15,049 nucleotides of DNA. It comes from an uncultured Lentisphaeria bacterium. Lineage in GTDB: Bacteria > Verrucomicrobiota > Lentisphaeria > Victivallales > Victivallaceae. Made by a program: the position numbers and the translations under genes. Numbering within the stretch: the stretch's first letter is position 1; each line of letters opens with the position of its first letter. Under the pieces are notes generated by a model. The model was not told where the DNA came from, did no database searches, and saw only the letters and a list, made by a program, of their open reading frames with translations. This document shows, piece after piece, positions 6,954 to 14,098 of the stretch. Location of the stretch: contig CAIJKT010000404.1 of NCBI GenBank assembly GCA_903821255.1, positions 1 through 15,049 on the forward strand. Direction: 5' to 3'.

Positions 6954-8048
6954 ATGAATAAAAGAGTTGTTACATTCGGTGAAGTCATGGGCCGTTTCGC
7001 GCCTGATGAGTTTCTGAGGTTCTCTCAAGTGATGCCCGGCAGGCTGAACTTGACGTTTGGCGGCGCGGAGTCCAATGTGGCCGGGTCTGTTGCTTTACTG
7101 GGCGGCAGTGCCGCGTTTGTTTCCGCGCTTCCGAAAAACGCGCTGGGTGATGCCTGTATCGCGTTTCTCCGCTCGCTGGGAGTGGATATCTCCGGAATTG
7201 TGCGCACCGCCAAAGGGCGGCTTGGTCTCTATTTTCTGGAAACCGGCGCCAACCAGCGACCTGGCAATGTCATTTATGACCGGGAAAACTCTGCTGTTGC
7301 CATAACCCCGGCGGACGCCTATAACTGGAATGAAATATTTGAAGGCGCGTCCTGGTTCCATATCAGCGGGATCACTCCTGCCATCTCCGGGACTGCCGCC
7401 GAAGTTTCTCTCGCCGCGGTCAAGGCGGCACAGGCGAACAATGTACCCGTTTCCTGTGATCTGAACTTCCGGAAAAAACTGTGGAAATGGGATTCCGCGC
7501 TGCAACCACGGGAACTGGCGGAAAAAACCATGCGCAATATGCTTCCTTATGTGGATTTGGTTATCGCTAATGAAGAAGACGCTTCGGACGTATTGGGAAT
7601 ACACGCGGCGGACACGGATGTCAATTCAGGAAAAATCGCCATAGACAAATATCCGCAAGTTGCCGGAAAGATAGTTTCACAGTTTCCCAATGTTTCAAAA
7701 GTCGCCATAACGCTCCGCGAAAGCGTTTCCGCCAGCCACAATAACTGGGGCGCGATGCTTTACGATGCAAAAACTGAAGAAGCGTTCTACGCGCCGCTGA
7801 AATCCGGTGAATACGAACCTTACGAAATGAGAAACATTGTGGATCGCGTCGGTGGCGGCGACTCATTTGCCGCCGGGCTGATTTTTGCCCTGACTACTCC
7901 GGAACTGTCGGAAAACTGCAAAGCCATTTCCTTTGCGGTCGCGGCCTCATGCCTGGCCCATTCAATTTCCGGGGATATAAATTTCTCGTCAAGACAGGAA
8001 GTCGAGGCGCTGATGGGCGGTTCAGGTTCGGGCAGGGTGGTCAGATAA
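6954..8048 (+). CDS. kdgK: 2-keto-3-deoxygluconate kinase (PfkB family)
   Basis: Phosphorylates 2-keto-3-deoxygluconate to KDPG with ATP, supplying the aldolase encoded just upstream. The 364-residue protein shows the PfkB N-terminal signature GGAESNVAGSVALLGG (36-51), a substrate block RLGLYFLETGANQRPGNVIYDR (89-110, KDG-kinase type), DLNFRKKLW (169-177), and the C-terminal ATP/catalytic motif IVDRVGGGDSFAAGL (295-309) with catalytic base D303. An AAGGA in the end of eda and a 3-base intergenic gap indicate coupled translation. It is slightly longer than many KDG kinases because of an insert around 218-240 and a Gly/Arg-rich tail. The gene ends 39 bases before the convergent AraC gene, and no clear hairpin terminator is visible there. 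Confidence 0.9.
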   Translation: MNKRVVTFGEVMGRFAPDEFLRFSQVMPGRLNLTFGGAESNVAGSVALLGGSAAFVSALPKNALGDACIAFLRSLGVDISGIVRTAKGRLGLYFLETGANQRPGNVIYDRENSAVAITPADAYNWNEIFEGASWFHISGITPAISGTAAEVSLAAVKAAQANNVPVSCDLNFRKKLWKWDSALQPRELAEKTMRNMLPYVDLVIANEEDASDVLGIHAADTDVNSGKIAIDKYPQVAGKIVSQFPNVSKVAITLRESVSASHNNWGAMLYDAKTEEAFYAPLKSGEYEPYEMRNIVDRVGGGDSFAAGLIFALTTPELSENCKAISFAVAASCLAHSISGDINFSSRQEVEALMGGSGSGRVVR

Positions 8049-8087
8049 GAGCTCTGCGTTCAGGCCTGATTCTTGTTTTCGCCTTTG

Positions 8088-8927
8088 TTATTTTTTCAAC
8101 CGGAACCCGGAAGGGGAACAGCCTGCGGCAAGCCGGAAACGCTTGTTGAAATGCTGGGGATCGGGGAAGCCTACCGCGGCTCCGATTTCCTTGACGGACA
8201 TAAGAGTGGTTTCCAGCAGAAATTTTGCCTTGTCAATCCGGCGCTGGAGAATGTAGCGCTGGATAGTCATGCCGTGTTTTTTTCTGAACATCTGCGTCAG
8301 ATAATTCTGGCTGATTTCACATTTTCCGGCAAGGCGGACGATGCTGACAGGCTGATCCAGCGCCATGTCGATATAATTTTGAGCCGATTTGATCTTCTGT
8401 TCAAGCATCGAAGAGCCTGCAATGCCGGAGAAAACACCCTGGGCTTTGACGGCAAGCCACAGGAGAAATTGGCGAAGCGCGTTTGCCGCTCCGAACCCGG
8501 CAAGTTCAGATTTCCGCGCCAGCGCGAACAGCGTGATTATTTCCTGAAACCTTGCCGCATTTTCCGTGTAATTCTCGCCGGCGGGAAAATACAGCGGCAT
8601 TTTGAACTTGATGTCTTCCGCGGCGGTTTCGAGATTGCCTGCGGCAAAGTGGGTGCAATAATGCCAGCCGCCGTCTTCCGCCAGATGATATGAGGTTTCA
8701 ACCCCGCAAGGAGAGATAGTGATATCACCGCGGGAAAGTTTTACCAGGCGGTCGCCAATATACATTTCTCCGCTGTAGTCATACATGTGTAAAGCATGGT
8801 GTGCAGAAGAGCGGTAAACCGTTTTAAAATTCCTGTCTTTCAGAAAATAGCGGTTTGCGCGGATAATTTCCGGCAGACAGTGCAGTTCCCAGCAGAATTC
8901 ATGAATGCCAATCCGGTTCTTTTTCAT
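8088..8927 (-). CDS. AraC-family transcriptional regulator (second of two)
   Basis: 279 residues from the ATG at 8927 (MKKNRIGIHEFCWELH). An upstream in-frame ATG at 9005 would add 26 hydrophobic and aromatic residues reading through the promoter region, so I reject it. The N-terminal cupin-like sensor includes SSAHHALHMYDYSGEMYIGD and LSRGDITISPCGVETSYHL, with W-HYCTHF after it. The C-terminal AraC DNA-binding domain spans roughly residues 175-277, with helix-turn-helix units around SIVRLAGKCEISQNYLTQMF and SVKEIGAAVGFPDPQHFNKR, ending RLAAGCSPSGFR. It is divergent from the UroD-like gene at 9074, with a 146-base shared control region, and probably regulates it. The tail faces kdgK across 39 bases that hold only a short CAGGCCTG palindrome. 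The inducer is unknown. Confidence 0.92.
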   Translation of the reverse strand: MKKNRIGIHEFCWELHCLPEIIRANRYFLKDRNFKTVYRSSAHHALHMYDYSGEMYIGDRLVKLSRGDITISPCGVETSYHLAEDGGWHYCTHFAAGNLETAAEDIKFKMPLYFPAGENYTENAARFQEIITLFALARKSELAGFGAANALRQFLLWLAVKAQGVFSGIAGSSMLEQKIKSAQNYIDMALDQPVSIVRLAGKCEISQNYLTQMFRKKHGMTIQRYILQRRIDKAKFLLETTLMSVKEIGAAVGFPDPQHFNKRFRLAAGCSPSGFRLKK

Positions 8928-8953
8928 ATAATTAATACCACATTTAAAAAAAT

Positions 8954-8990
8954 CTGTACAATAGCTGTAAAGCTTTATCCATGTTATAAT
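8954..8990 (+). promoter_or_regulatory. Activator-type promoter of the UroD-like gene
   Basis: A perfect TATAAT (8985-8990) has no recognisable -35 box at 16-18 bases (the 17-base position reads TAGCTG). In its place two direct repeats, CTGTACA (8954-8960) and CTGTAAA (8965-8971), lie 11 bases apart, one helical turn. This layout is typical of class II activation by an AraC protein touching the polymerase at -35, and an AraC gene is divergently transcribed next door. The sequence layout is seen; activation is inferred. Confidence 0.5.
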
Positions 8991-9016
8991 ATATGGTGTA
9001 ATCAATTTGCAGGCAA
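8988..9016 (-). promoter_or_regulatory. Candidate promoter of the second AraC gene
   Basis: On the minus strand TTGCCT (plus 9011-9016), a 17-base spacer and TATATT (plus 8988-8993) form a plausible sigma70 promoter about 60 bases upstream of the AraC start. Its -10 box overlaps by three bases the TATAAT of the plus-strand promoter, so the two would compete for polymerase. Confidence 0.45.
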
Positions 9017-9019
9017 ATT
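9004..9019. promoter_or_regulatory. Inverted repeat AATTTGC-AG-GCAAATT, candidate operator
   Basis: A perfect 7-2-7 palindrome in the AraC/UroD intergenic region. It covers the -35 box of the minus-strand AraC promoter and lies just downstream of the expected plus-strand start. Position favours repression or autoregulation by a dimeric protein; the regulator is unknown. Confidence 0.4.
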
Positions 9020-9073
9020 TTATCTTTAAAATGTATTATTGTTTTTTTACCATTAATCAACAGGAGGACAATT

Positions 9074-10042
9074 ATGACGCAAACCGCAGCAATGAAGCCG
9101 CGCGAACGGTTTATCGCGACGCTCGATCGCAAACCGTTAACCGGACGGGTTCCGCACTTTGAACTGGTCTTTTTTCTTACTATGGAAGCTTTCGGCAAGC
9201 TGCATCCCTCCCACCGGAATTACGGCCAGTGGGATCAGATGACGGAGATGGAGCGCAAACTGCACCGCAATGAAATCGCGCAGCTTTATATCGACACCGC
9301 CGGGCGTTTTGAACACAGTGCGATTTTCATTCATCCGAATCCGGGGAATTTTGACGAGACCATGCGCCTGATCGAGCTTATCCGGGAGAAATCCGGGGAT
9401 AAATATTTCATTATGATGCACGGTGACGCCACATACGGCATTCCCGGCGGCGACGCCTTTCTGGAATTCATCTACCGTCTGGCCGACGAACCGGAAAAAG
9501 TTAAAGCCGATGCCGACGGCATGGTCAGCCGCGCAATTGAAAAAGCGGAAAAATTCCGTGTTCCCGGCGGCCTGGACGGATTTGCGCTGTGTGCGGATTA
9601 CTGCATGAACGACAATCCGTTCATTTCTCCGGAACAGTTCGCGGAGTTTGTCACGCCTTATCTCAAGCGGCTGATCCGCGCTTACCGCGATATGGGATTC
9701 TACACGATCAAACATACCGACGGCAACATCATGCCGATAATCGACCAGTTGATTGAATGTGAACCGCATGCGCTGCATTCGCTTGATCCGCAGGGCGGCG
9801 TGGATATTGCCGAATTAAAACGGCGTTACGGCAGTAAAGTATGCCTGATCGGCAACGTCAACTGCGGGCTGATTGATACGGGAACCGACGAGCAGGTCAT
9901 TGAATCCGCGCGTTATGCCCTGAAGCACGGCATGCCCGGCGGGGGCTACATTTTTTCCACCAGCAACTGCGTCTACACCGGCATGCGCCTGGAGCGTTAT
10001 GAACTGCTGCTTGACGTCTGGCGCAGGGAAGGGAATTACTGA
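9074..10042 (+). CDS. Uroporphyrinogen decarboxylase-superfamily protein (MtaA/CmuA-like), not heme UroD
   Basis: 322 residues with the UroD/MtaA TIM-barrel pattern. The N-terminus KPRERFIATLDRKPLTGRVP is typical of the methyltransferase-like branch, followed by FCADYCMNDNP-like strand ends (ALCADYCMND, 171-180), IKHTDGNIMPIIDQLI (212-227), HSLDPQGGVDIAELKRRYG (235-253), LIGNVNCGLIDTGT (258-271) and GGGYIFSTSNC (289-299). The RQAGR block of heme-making UroD is absent, so it is not HemE. Corrinoid methyltransferases bind zinc with H-x-C and a later Cys; here the first site is H214-T-D216, though C264 and C299 could serve as thiols. A strong AGGAGG (9062-9067) six bases upstream fixes the start. 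It is a single-gene unit divergent from an AraC regulator and closed by a terminator. No corrinoid protein or methyltransferase partner is nearby, so the reaction is unknown. Confidence 0.88.
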   Translation: MTQTAAMKPRERFIATLDRKPLTGRVPHFELVFFLTMEAFGKLHPSHRNYGQWDQMTEMERKLHRNEIAQLYIDTAGRFEHSAIFIHPNPGNFDETMRLIELIREKSGDKYFIMMHGDATYGIPGGDAFLEFIYRLADEPEKVKADADGMVSRAIEKAEKFRVPGGLDGFALCADYCMNDNPFISPEQFAEFVTPYLKRLIRAYRDMGFYTIKHTDGNIMPIIDQLIECEPHALHSLDPQGGVDIAELKRRYGSKVCLIGNVNCGLIDTGTDEQVIESARYALKHGMPGGGYIFSTSNCVYTGMRLERYELLLDVWRREGNY

Positions 10043-10063
10043 ACAGCGGATTATTATAACATA

Positions 10064-10104
10064 AAAAGGGCGGAATGTTTATTGAATAAAAATTCCGGCC
10101 TTTT
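10064..10104. terminator. Bidirectional Rho-independent terminator after the UroD-like gene
   Basis: AAAAGGGCGGAAT (10064-10076) and ATTCCGGCCTTTT (10092-10104) pair at 12 of 13 positions around a 15-base AT-rich loop. The plus strand ends in TTTT and the minus strand in TTTTT, so it can stop transcription both ways. It lies 21 bases after the stop of the UroD-like gene. Confidence 0.75.
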
Positions 10105-10390
10105 GAAGTTGCGTAAATAAAAGAATGATTCTTCATTGCTTCCGCCATGACGGGATATTTGAATAATGCCTGTTTCGATATTATTGTATAAGCTTGTCAT
10201 TAAGATTTAAACGGTCGTTTGTATAAAACCGGAGAGCGGCAATGGTCTCGTTACGTCCGATTTCAGTTAACGCGGATTGCGTCATGGTTTCGCGGGCCGG
10301 CGAATATAAGACAAAGCATGGAGGCGCTGATAATGCCGCCGGAATTATGCCTGTGACGGAAACGGGCATGAATGGCGCATGTTGTAAATC
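10105..10390. other. Intergenic region upstream of kup, mostly unexplained
   Basis: 286 bases without a convincing gene. A 62-codon minus-strand frame (10181-10369) has no Shine-Dalgarno sequence and no recognisable family. A 13-base near-repeat, GAATAATGCCTGT (10161-10173) and GAATTATGCCTGT (10342-10354), occurs 181 bases apart. Several AT-rich stretches (10170-10225) could hold the kup promoter, but no pair of boxes has good spacing. I compared it by eye with the c-di-AMP (ydaO) riboswitch often found before potassium transporters and saw no match. Confidence 0.4.
10347..10369 (+). promoter_or_regulatory. Hairpin in the kup leader
   Basis: ATGCCTGT (10347-10354) pairs with ACGGGCAT (10362-10369), eight pairs including one G-U, around a seven-base loop. 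It ends 21 bases before the kup ATG and has no following T run, so it is not a terminator. It may affect ribosome access, since kup has no clear Shine-Dalgarno sequence. Its function is a guess. Confidence 0.35.
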
Positions 10391-12271
10391 ATGAATTCAC
10401 CATCTCCAGAAACGCCTAAAAATTCTAAAATAGCCTTACTCTGCGTTGCCGCTCTGGGCATTGTTTTCGGCGATATCGGCACCAGTCCGCTTTATGCGCT
10501 GCGGGAATGCTTTGCCGGAGATTCCATTGCTGTCACAACGCCGAACGTCCTGGGCTCTCTCTCCTTGATTCTGTGGTCGCTGTTCATTGTGGTGTCCATG
10601 AAGTATCTGGTGTTTCTGTTTAAAGTGGATAATCGCGGGGAAGGCGGCATCCTGGCGCTGGTCACTTTGATCACTTCCCGCTGGAGTTTCATTATCCCGC
10701 TTGGCATTTTCGGGGCGGGCCTGCTTTATGGCGATGCCATCATCACGCCGGCGATCTCGGTGCTCAGCGCGATTGAAGGGGTCAATGTCGGCACGACATA
10801 TTTTCAACCCTATATTGTCCCGATAACCATTACCGTGCTGTTCTTTCTGTTTTTAGTGCAGAAAAACGGCACCGCCAAAATCGGCTCGGTATTCGGCTTT
10901 GTCATGATTTTCTGGTTTTTGACGATGTCGGTGCTTGGCGTCTGTTCCATCATTAAGACTCCCGAAGTGCTGGCCGCGGTAAATCCATATTACGCATTCA
11001 GGATGTTGACGGAATCGTTTCACCGCTCGATCTTCATTCTGGGTACGGTGTTCCTGGCAGTTACCGGCGGCGAGGTTTTGTATGCCGATATGGGGCATTT
11101 CGGCAAACGCCCCATCCGGTTGAACTGGTATTTCCTGGTATTCCCCGCGCTCATCTTAAACTACTTCGGGCAGGGCGCGTTTCTGCTGCGGTCACCTGAC
11201 CAGGTTGAAAATTTGTTCTACCGCCTGGCTCCGGAATGTTTATTATATCCGCTGGTGGGCCTTGCCACGCTGGCTACGGTGATTGCGGCGCAGGCGGTCA
11301 TTTCCGGAATGTATTCGCTGACCAGCCAGGCGATCCAGCTCGGGTTCTGGCCGCGCATGGCCATCGCCTATACATCAAAGGATAAGATCGGGCAGATTTA
11401 CATGCCCGGCATCAACTGGGTCTTATTCGCCGGCACCGTCGGGCTGGTATTGTTCTTTAAAGATTCCGGAAGTCTGGCCGGCGCCTACGGTTCCGCAGTG
11501 TCCGGCACTATGCTGCTTACCTCGGTAATTGCGGTTTTTTCTGTTCCGCAGCTCTGGCGTTCGAAAATCAGCCGCTTCTTTATTTTCATCGTGCTCGGCA
11601 TTTTTCTCACAGTTGATGCGGCGTTTTTCCTGGCCAATTCCTACAAAATCACACATGGCGGCTGGATTCCGCTGACGATGGGCCTGTTTATCTGTATGCT
11701 GGCGCTGGTATGGCGGCAGGGACGCGCATTAATGCGGGAGAACATTGTTCAGCAGACTGTTCCGATGCCAGTGTTCATTGACAGTCTTCGTCTGGAGCTG
11801 CCGCTGCGGGTTCGCGGACTGGCCATCTTTTTCAGCGGCAATGACGGTGTGCCTAGAGTTTTATTGCATAACTTGAAGCACAACAAAGTTCTGCATGAAA
11901 AAACCATAATCCTGAAAATCGTCACCCATGAAGTCCCGTTCATTTCCACCGAGGAAAGAGCCGAATTCAGCGTGTATGACGCCGCTCTCGGATTATACGG
12001 GGTAACTTTAAACTACGGTTATTGCGAGAATCTGAACGTTCCGGAGGCTTTGACGCTGATCCGCTCGCCGGAATTGGATTTAAGCAAAAAAATCGGCATT
12101 TCATATTTTCTGGGCAAGGAATCCATGGTCTTCTCCAAAAGCAGGGAGAAAATGTGGACCTGGAAAAAGAAAATCTTCTATGCCATGTCCAGAAACGCCT
12201 ACGACATTACCGCCTATTACGGCCTGCCCCCGAATCAGGTGACTGAATTCGGCATCCAGGTTGAATTGTAA
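10391..12271 (+). CDS. kup: Potassium uptake permease of the KUP/HAK/KT family
   Basis: Inner-membrane potassium/proton symporter, 626 residues, the usual bacterial length. The signature GDIGTSPLYALREC (27-40) lies in the first membrane segment, followed by FKVDNRGEGGILAL (77-90) and YGDAIITPAISVLSAIEG. About 12 hydrophobic segments run to roughly residue 445, including LYADMGHFGK, LNYFGQGA and ATVIAAQAVISGMYSLT, all closely matching E. coli Kup. The cytoplasmic tail (about 450-626) contains HNLKHNKVLHEKTIIL and ends PPNQVTEFGIQVEL. The start ATG leaves a 12-residue polar leader before the first membrane segment, as in relatives, although no ribosome-binding site is obvious. It appears to be a single gene; the stop lies 20 bases from the convergent rpe stop. 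Confidence 0.97.
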   Translation: MNSPSPETPKNSKIALLCVAALGIVFGDIGTSPLYALRECFAGDSIAVTTPNVLGSLSLILWSLFIVVSMKYLVFLFKVDNRGEGGILALVTLITSRWSFIIPLGIFGAGLLYGDAIITPAISVLSAIEGVNVGTTYFQPYIVPITITVLFFLFLVQKNGTAKIGSVFGFVMIFWFLTMSVLGVCSIIKTPEVLAAVNPYYAFRMLTESFHRSIFILGTVFLAVTGGEVLYADMGHFGKRPIRLNWYFLVFPALILNYFGQGAFLLRSPDQVENLFYRLAPECLLYPLVGLATLATVIAAQAVISGMYSLTSQAIQLGFWPRMAIAYTSKDKIGQIYMPGINWVLFAGTVGLVLFFKDSGSLAGAYGSAVSGTMLLTSVIAVFSVPQLWRSKISRFFIFIVLGIFLTVDAAFFLANSYKITHGGWIPLTMGLFICMLALVWRQGRALMRENIVQQTVPMPVFIDSLRLELPLRVRGLAIFFSGNDGVPRVLLHNLKHNKVLHEKTIILKIVTHEVPFISTEERAEFSVYDAALGLYGVTLNYGYCENLNVPEALTLIRSPELDLSKKIGISYFLGKESMVFSKSREKMWTWKKKIFYAMSRNAYDITAYYGLPPNQVTEFGIQVEL

Positions 12272-12291
12272 ATTCTCCGGCAGCCTGCTTG

Positions 12292-12996
12292 CTAGCTGCG
12301 CGGCGGCAGATACCGCGCGGCGGCGTGGAGCTCTTTTATGGCACTGGCCGCACCGGCCGGGTTTCTGAAAACAGAGGTTCCGGCAACCATCATATTGGCG
12401 CCAGCCCCGGCGGCTTCCGCCACGTTTCTGCCGTCAATCCCGCCGTCGACTTCCAGATGGACCGGGCGGCCAATCTGACAAATCCGTTCATGGACAGCTT
12501 TGACTTTGGGCATCATGTCTGCCATGAAACTCTGACCGCCGAAACCGGGCTCCACCGTCATGATCAGCACCAGATCTATTTTATCCAGATACGGGAAAAG
12601 TTTTTCCGCCGGAGTTTTCGGCTTCAGGGAAATCCCGACGGTCGCGCCGGCAGCCCGGATCGCGTCAATCACCGCGCCGGGATCATTGTCCGATTCCAGG
12701 TGGAACGTAATGTGGTCCGCGCCGGCGCTGATGAAGACCGGGGCGTATTTCAGCGGATCGGAGATCATCAGATGGGTGTCGAAAACCAGATTGCTGATTT
12801 TGCGGATGCTGCTTATCAGCGGCGGCCCGATGGTCAGATTAGGCACAAAATGGCCGTCCATCACATCCAGATGCAGCAGATCGCATCCGGCATCGGTGAC
12901 CCGTTTGATGTCCTCGCCCAGCCGGGCAAAATCCGCCGCCAGAATTGACGGCGCCACCAGTATCCTGTCCAGCGCCAGTTTTCTAATGTCGTTCAT
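12292..12996 (-). CDS. rpe: Ribulose-phosphate 3-epimerase
   Basis: Interconverts D-ribulose-5-phosphate and D-xylulose-5-phosphate in the pentose phosphate pathway. The 234-residue TIM barrel contains APSILAADF (15-23), LLHLDVMDGHFVPN (40-53) with metal ligands H42 and D44, DTHLMISDP (73-81) with H75, VLIMTVEPGFGGQSF (143-157) and VDGGI (183-187) with D184, plus the phosphate-binding VAGTSVF (204-210). All catalytic residues are present. A GAGGATA lies about ten bases upstream of the start. The gene is 24 bases downstream of the PstS-like gene and probably cotranscribed. It ends in TAG, the only amber stop used normally in the window. If that stop were read as sense, 17 further residues would follow before TGA; the family does not need them. 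Confidence 0.97.
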   Translation of the reverse strand: MNDIRKLALDRILVAPSILAADFARLGEDIKRVTDAGCDLLHLDVMDGHFVPNLTIGPPLISSIRKISNLVFDTHLMISDPLKYAPVFISAGADHITFHLESDNDPGAVIDAIRAAGATVGISLKPKTPAEKLFPYLDKIDLVLIMTVEPGFGGQSFMADMMPKVKAVHERICQIGRPVHLEVDGGIDGRNVAEAAGAGANMMVAGTSVFRNPAGAASAIKELHAAARYLPPRS

Positions 12997-13020
12997 TTTT
13001 TTTCTATCCTCGATTTGTAA

Positions 13021-13890
13021 TTATTTACCTGTTCTGGAAATGAGTCCGCGGCTTTTGAGTATGGCTCCGATTTCGGGGCTGCGCAATGTTTCGGCAAATG
13101 AACGCGCGGTTTCATTGCCGCTTTTAAAACACGCATAGTACGTATTCACCAGACTGTATTTCCCGGTTAAAATATTGCTTTCCGCGGGGGCGATGCCGTC
13201 AACTTTCAGCAGTTTCACCGTCTCCGGCACGTCTTCGACGAAGCCGCAGAATCCCAGCGCGTGAGCATTGGTGCTGACCAGTTGCAGCACTTCCGGCGAA
13301 GAGGAGACGGAAAAGATTTTTGAAGTCAGTTTGCCGCCGTTCAGAATTTTATCATTTAAAGGGCCGGTGCCCGGAGAATTTTTCTCCGTGCCGAACAGGT
13401 GGATCATATAATCGCTGACCCCCAGCGGTTTCCATGAGGCGACCTCGCCGGAAAAAATCTTCTTTAGCATTTCGGTTTTGATCCCGGAAAGCTCATTGGC
13501 GGAATTTACCGCAATCAGCGTCGGTTCCATCGCGTAAGGAATCATGGTCGCGCCGGACAGCGCCTGCTGCTCCTGCGGGGACGGCTCGCGGCGCAGCAGC
13601 AGCAGTCCGGCTTTGCCGGATATGAAGCTTTTAATCGCGTCTTCGCGGGAAAGCTTCTCCACGGTCACCACCAGTCCGGGGTCGGACTTGGCGGCGGACA
13701 TGGCGATCTGCTGGATAATCTCGGATTCGCCGGCGGCATTGGCGATGACCAGCCCGGCTTCGATTTTATTATACGCGTCGAGCAGTTTCGTGCCGGACGG
13801 TCTGGCTTCCGGGGCTTTGTTTTCGGCGCCGTTCAAACCTGCGGCGCACAGCACCGTCAGCGCCGTTAAAATAACAGAGTGCAAATTCAT
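13021..13890 (-). CDS. PstS-like periplasmic phosphate/solute-binding protein
   Basis: 289 residues from the ATG at 13890, which begins a signal peptide: a short N-region, a hydrophobic core (VILTALTVLCAAG) and a likely cut near residue 22. An in-frame ATG at 13938 would place 16 extra residues before this and is less likely. The mature part has the type 2 periplasmic-binding fold of the PBP_like_2 family: LIAVNSANELSGIKTEMLKKIFSGEVASWKPLG (about 125-157) is the hallmark block, followed by EVLQLVSTNAHALGFCGF and LTGKYSLVNTYYAC. The classical PstS N-terminal GAGATFP is replaced by IANAAGES, so phosphate specificity is not certain. No pstCAB transport genes are in the window. Coupling to rpe is unusual. 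An orphan binding protein of this sort may act in phosphate sensing or surface retention. Confidence 0.82.
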   Translation of the reverse strand: MNLHSVILTALTVLCAAGLNGAENKAPEARPSGTKLLDAYNKIEAGLVIANAAGESEIIQQIAMSAAKSDPGLVVTVEKLSREDAIKSFISGKAGLLLLRREPSPQEQQALSGATMIPYAMEPTLIAVNSANELSGIKTEMLKKIFSGEVASWKPLGVSDYMIHLFGTEKNSPGTGPLNDKILNGGKLTSKIFSVSSSPEVLQLVSTNAHALGFCGFVEDVPETVKLLKVDGIAPAESNILTGKYSLVNTYYACFKSGNETARSFAETLRSPEIGAILKSRGLISRTGK

Positions 13891-14098
13891 AGATATCCCA
13901 AATTTAAGATTGAACAAACAGGGGAAATATGATTTCACATCGCTCTAATTCAACCCGCAATTGAAGATTTTTAAATGAAAAATAGAAAATATAAATAAAT
14001 GGAGCTATATTAAATGTTTGTATTTTAAAACGGGAACGGGATTAATGCAAAATCAGGATGTTATAAAGGGGACTGGTTTAACAGCAAAGGGAAACTTT
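13891..14098. promoter_or_regulatory. Divergent intergenic region, PstS-like gene / pntAA
   Basis: 208 AT-rich bases between two divergent starts must hold both promoters. For the minus strand, TTGAAT, an 18-base gap and TATTTC (about 13928-13957) is a weak candidate. For the plus strand only isolated boxes such as TATAAA (13990-13995) and TTGAAG (13961-13966) occur, at 23-base spacing, so I assign no promoter. AAGG nine to ten bases before the ATG at 14099 serves as the ribosome-binding site. Confidence 0.35.

Noticed and set aside
7251..7862. GGGD instead of GAGD in the sugar kinase as an inactivating change
   Set aside because: The catalytic Asp (D303) is present, and Gly at the second position is common in KDG kinases.
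8073..8693. 206-codon plus-strand frame opposite the second AraC gene
   Set aside because: It overlaps the DNA-binding domain of a clear AraC protein and has no recognisable motif of its own.
9074..10042. HemE, the heme-pathway uroporphyrinogen decarboxylase
   Set aside because: The N-terminal RQAGR-type substrate block of HemE is absent, and the gene is AraC-linked rather than with heme genes.
10181..10369. 62-codon minus-strand reading frame in the kup upstream region as a small gene
   Set aside because: It has no Shine-Dalgarno sequence, no family resemblance and no repeat of codon use like its neighbours. The minus-strand T run of the terminator at 10064-10104 keeps it weakly possible.
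10105..10390. c-di-AMP (ydaO) riboswitch before kup
   Set aside because: I compared the region by eye with the B. subtilis ydaO leader and found no conserved core blocks. A covariance search would settle it.
12289..12948. Long plus-strand open frame antisense to rpe
   Set aside because: rpe has all its catalytic motifs on the minus strand. The opposite frame shows no domain and is explained by codon bias.
14018..14098. 27-residue N-terminal extension of PntAA
   Set aside because: The family begins at MKIGIPKE, and AAGG precedes the ATG at 14099. The upstream codons are not conserved-looking and fall in the leader.
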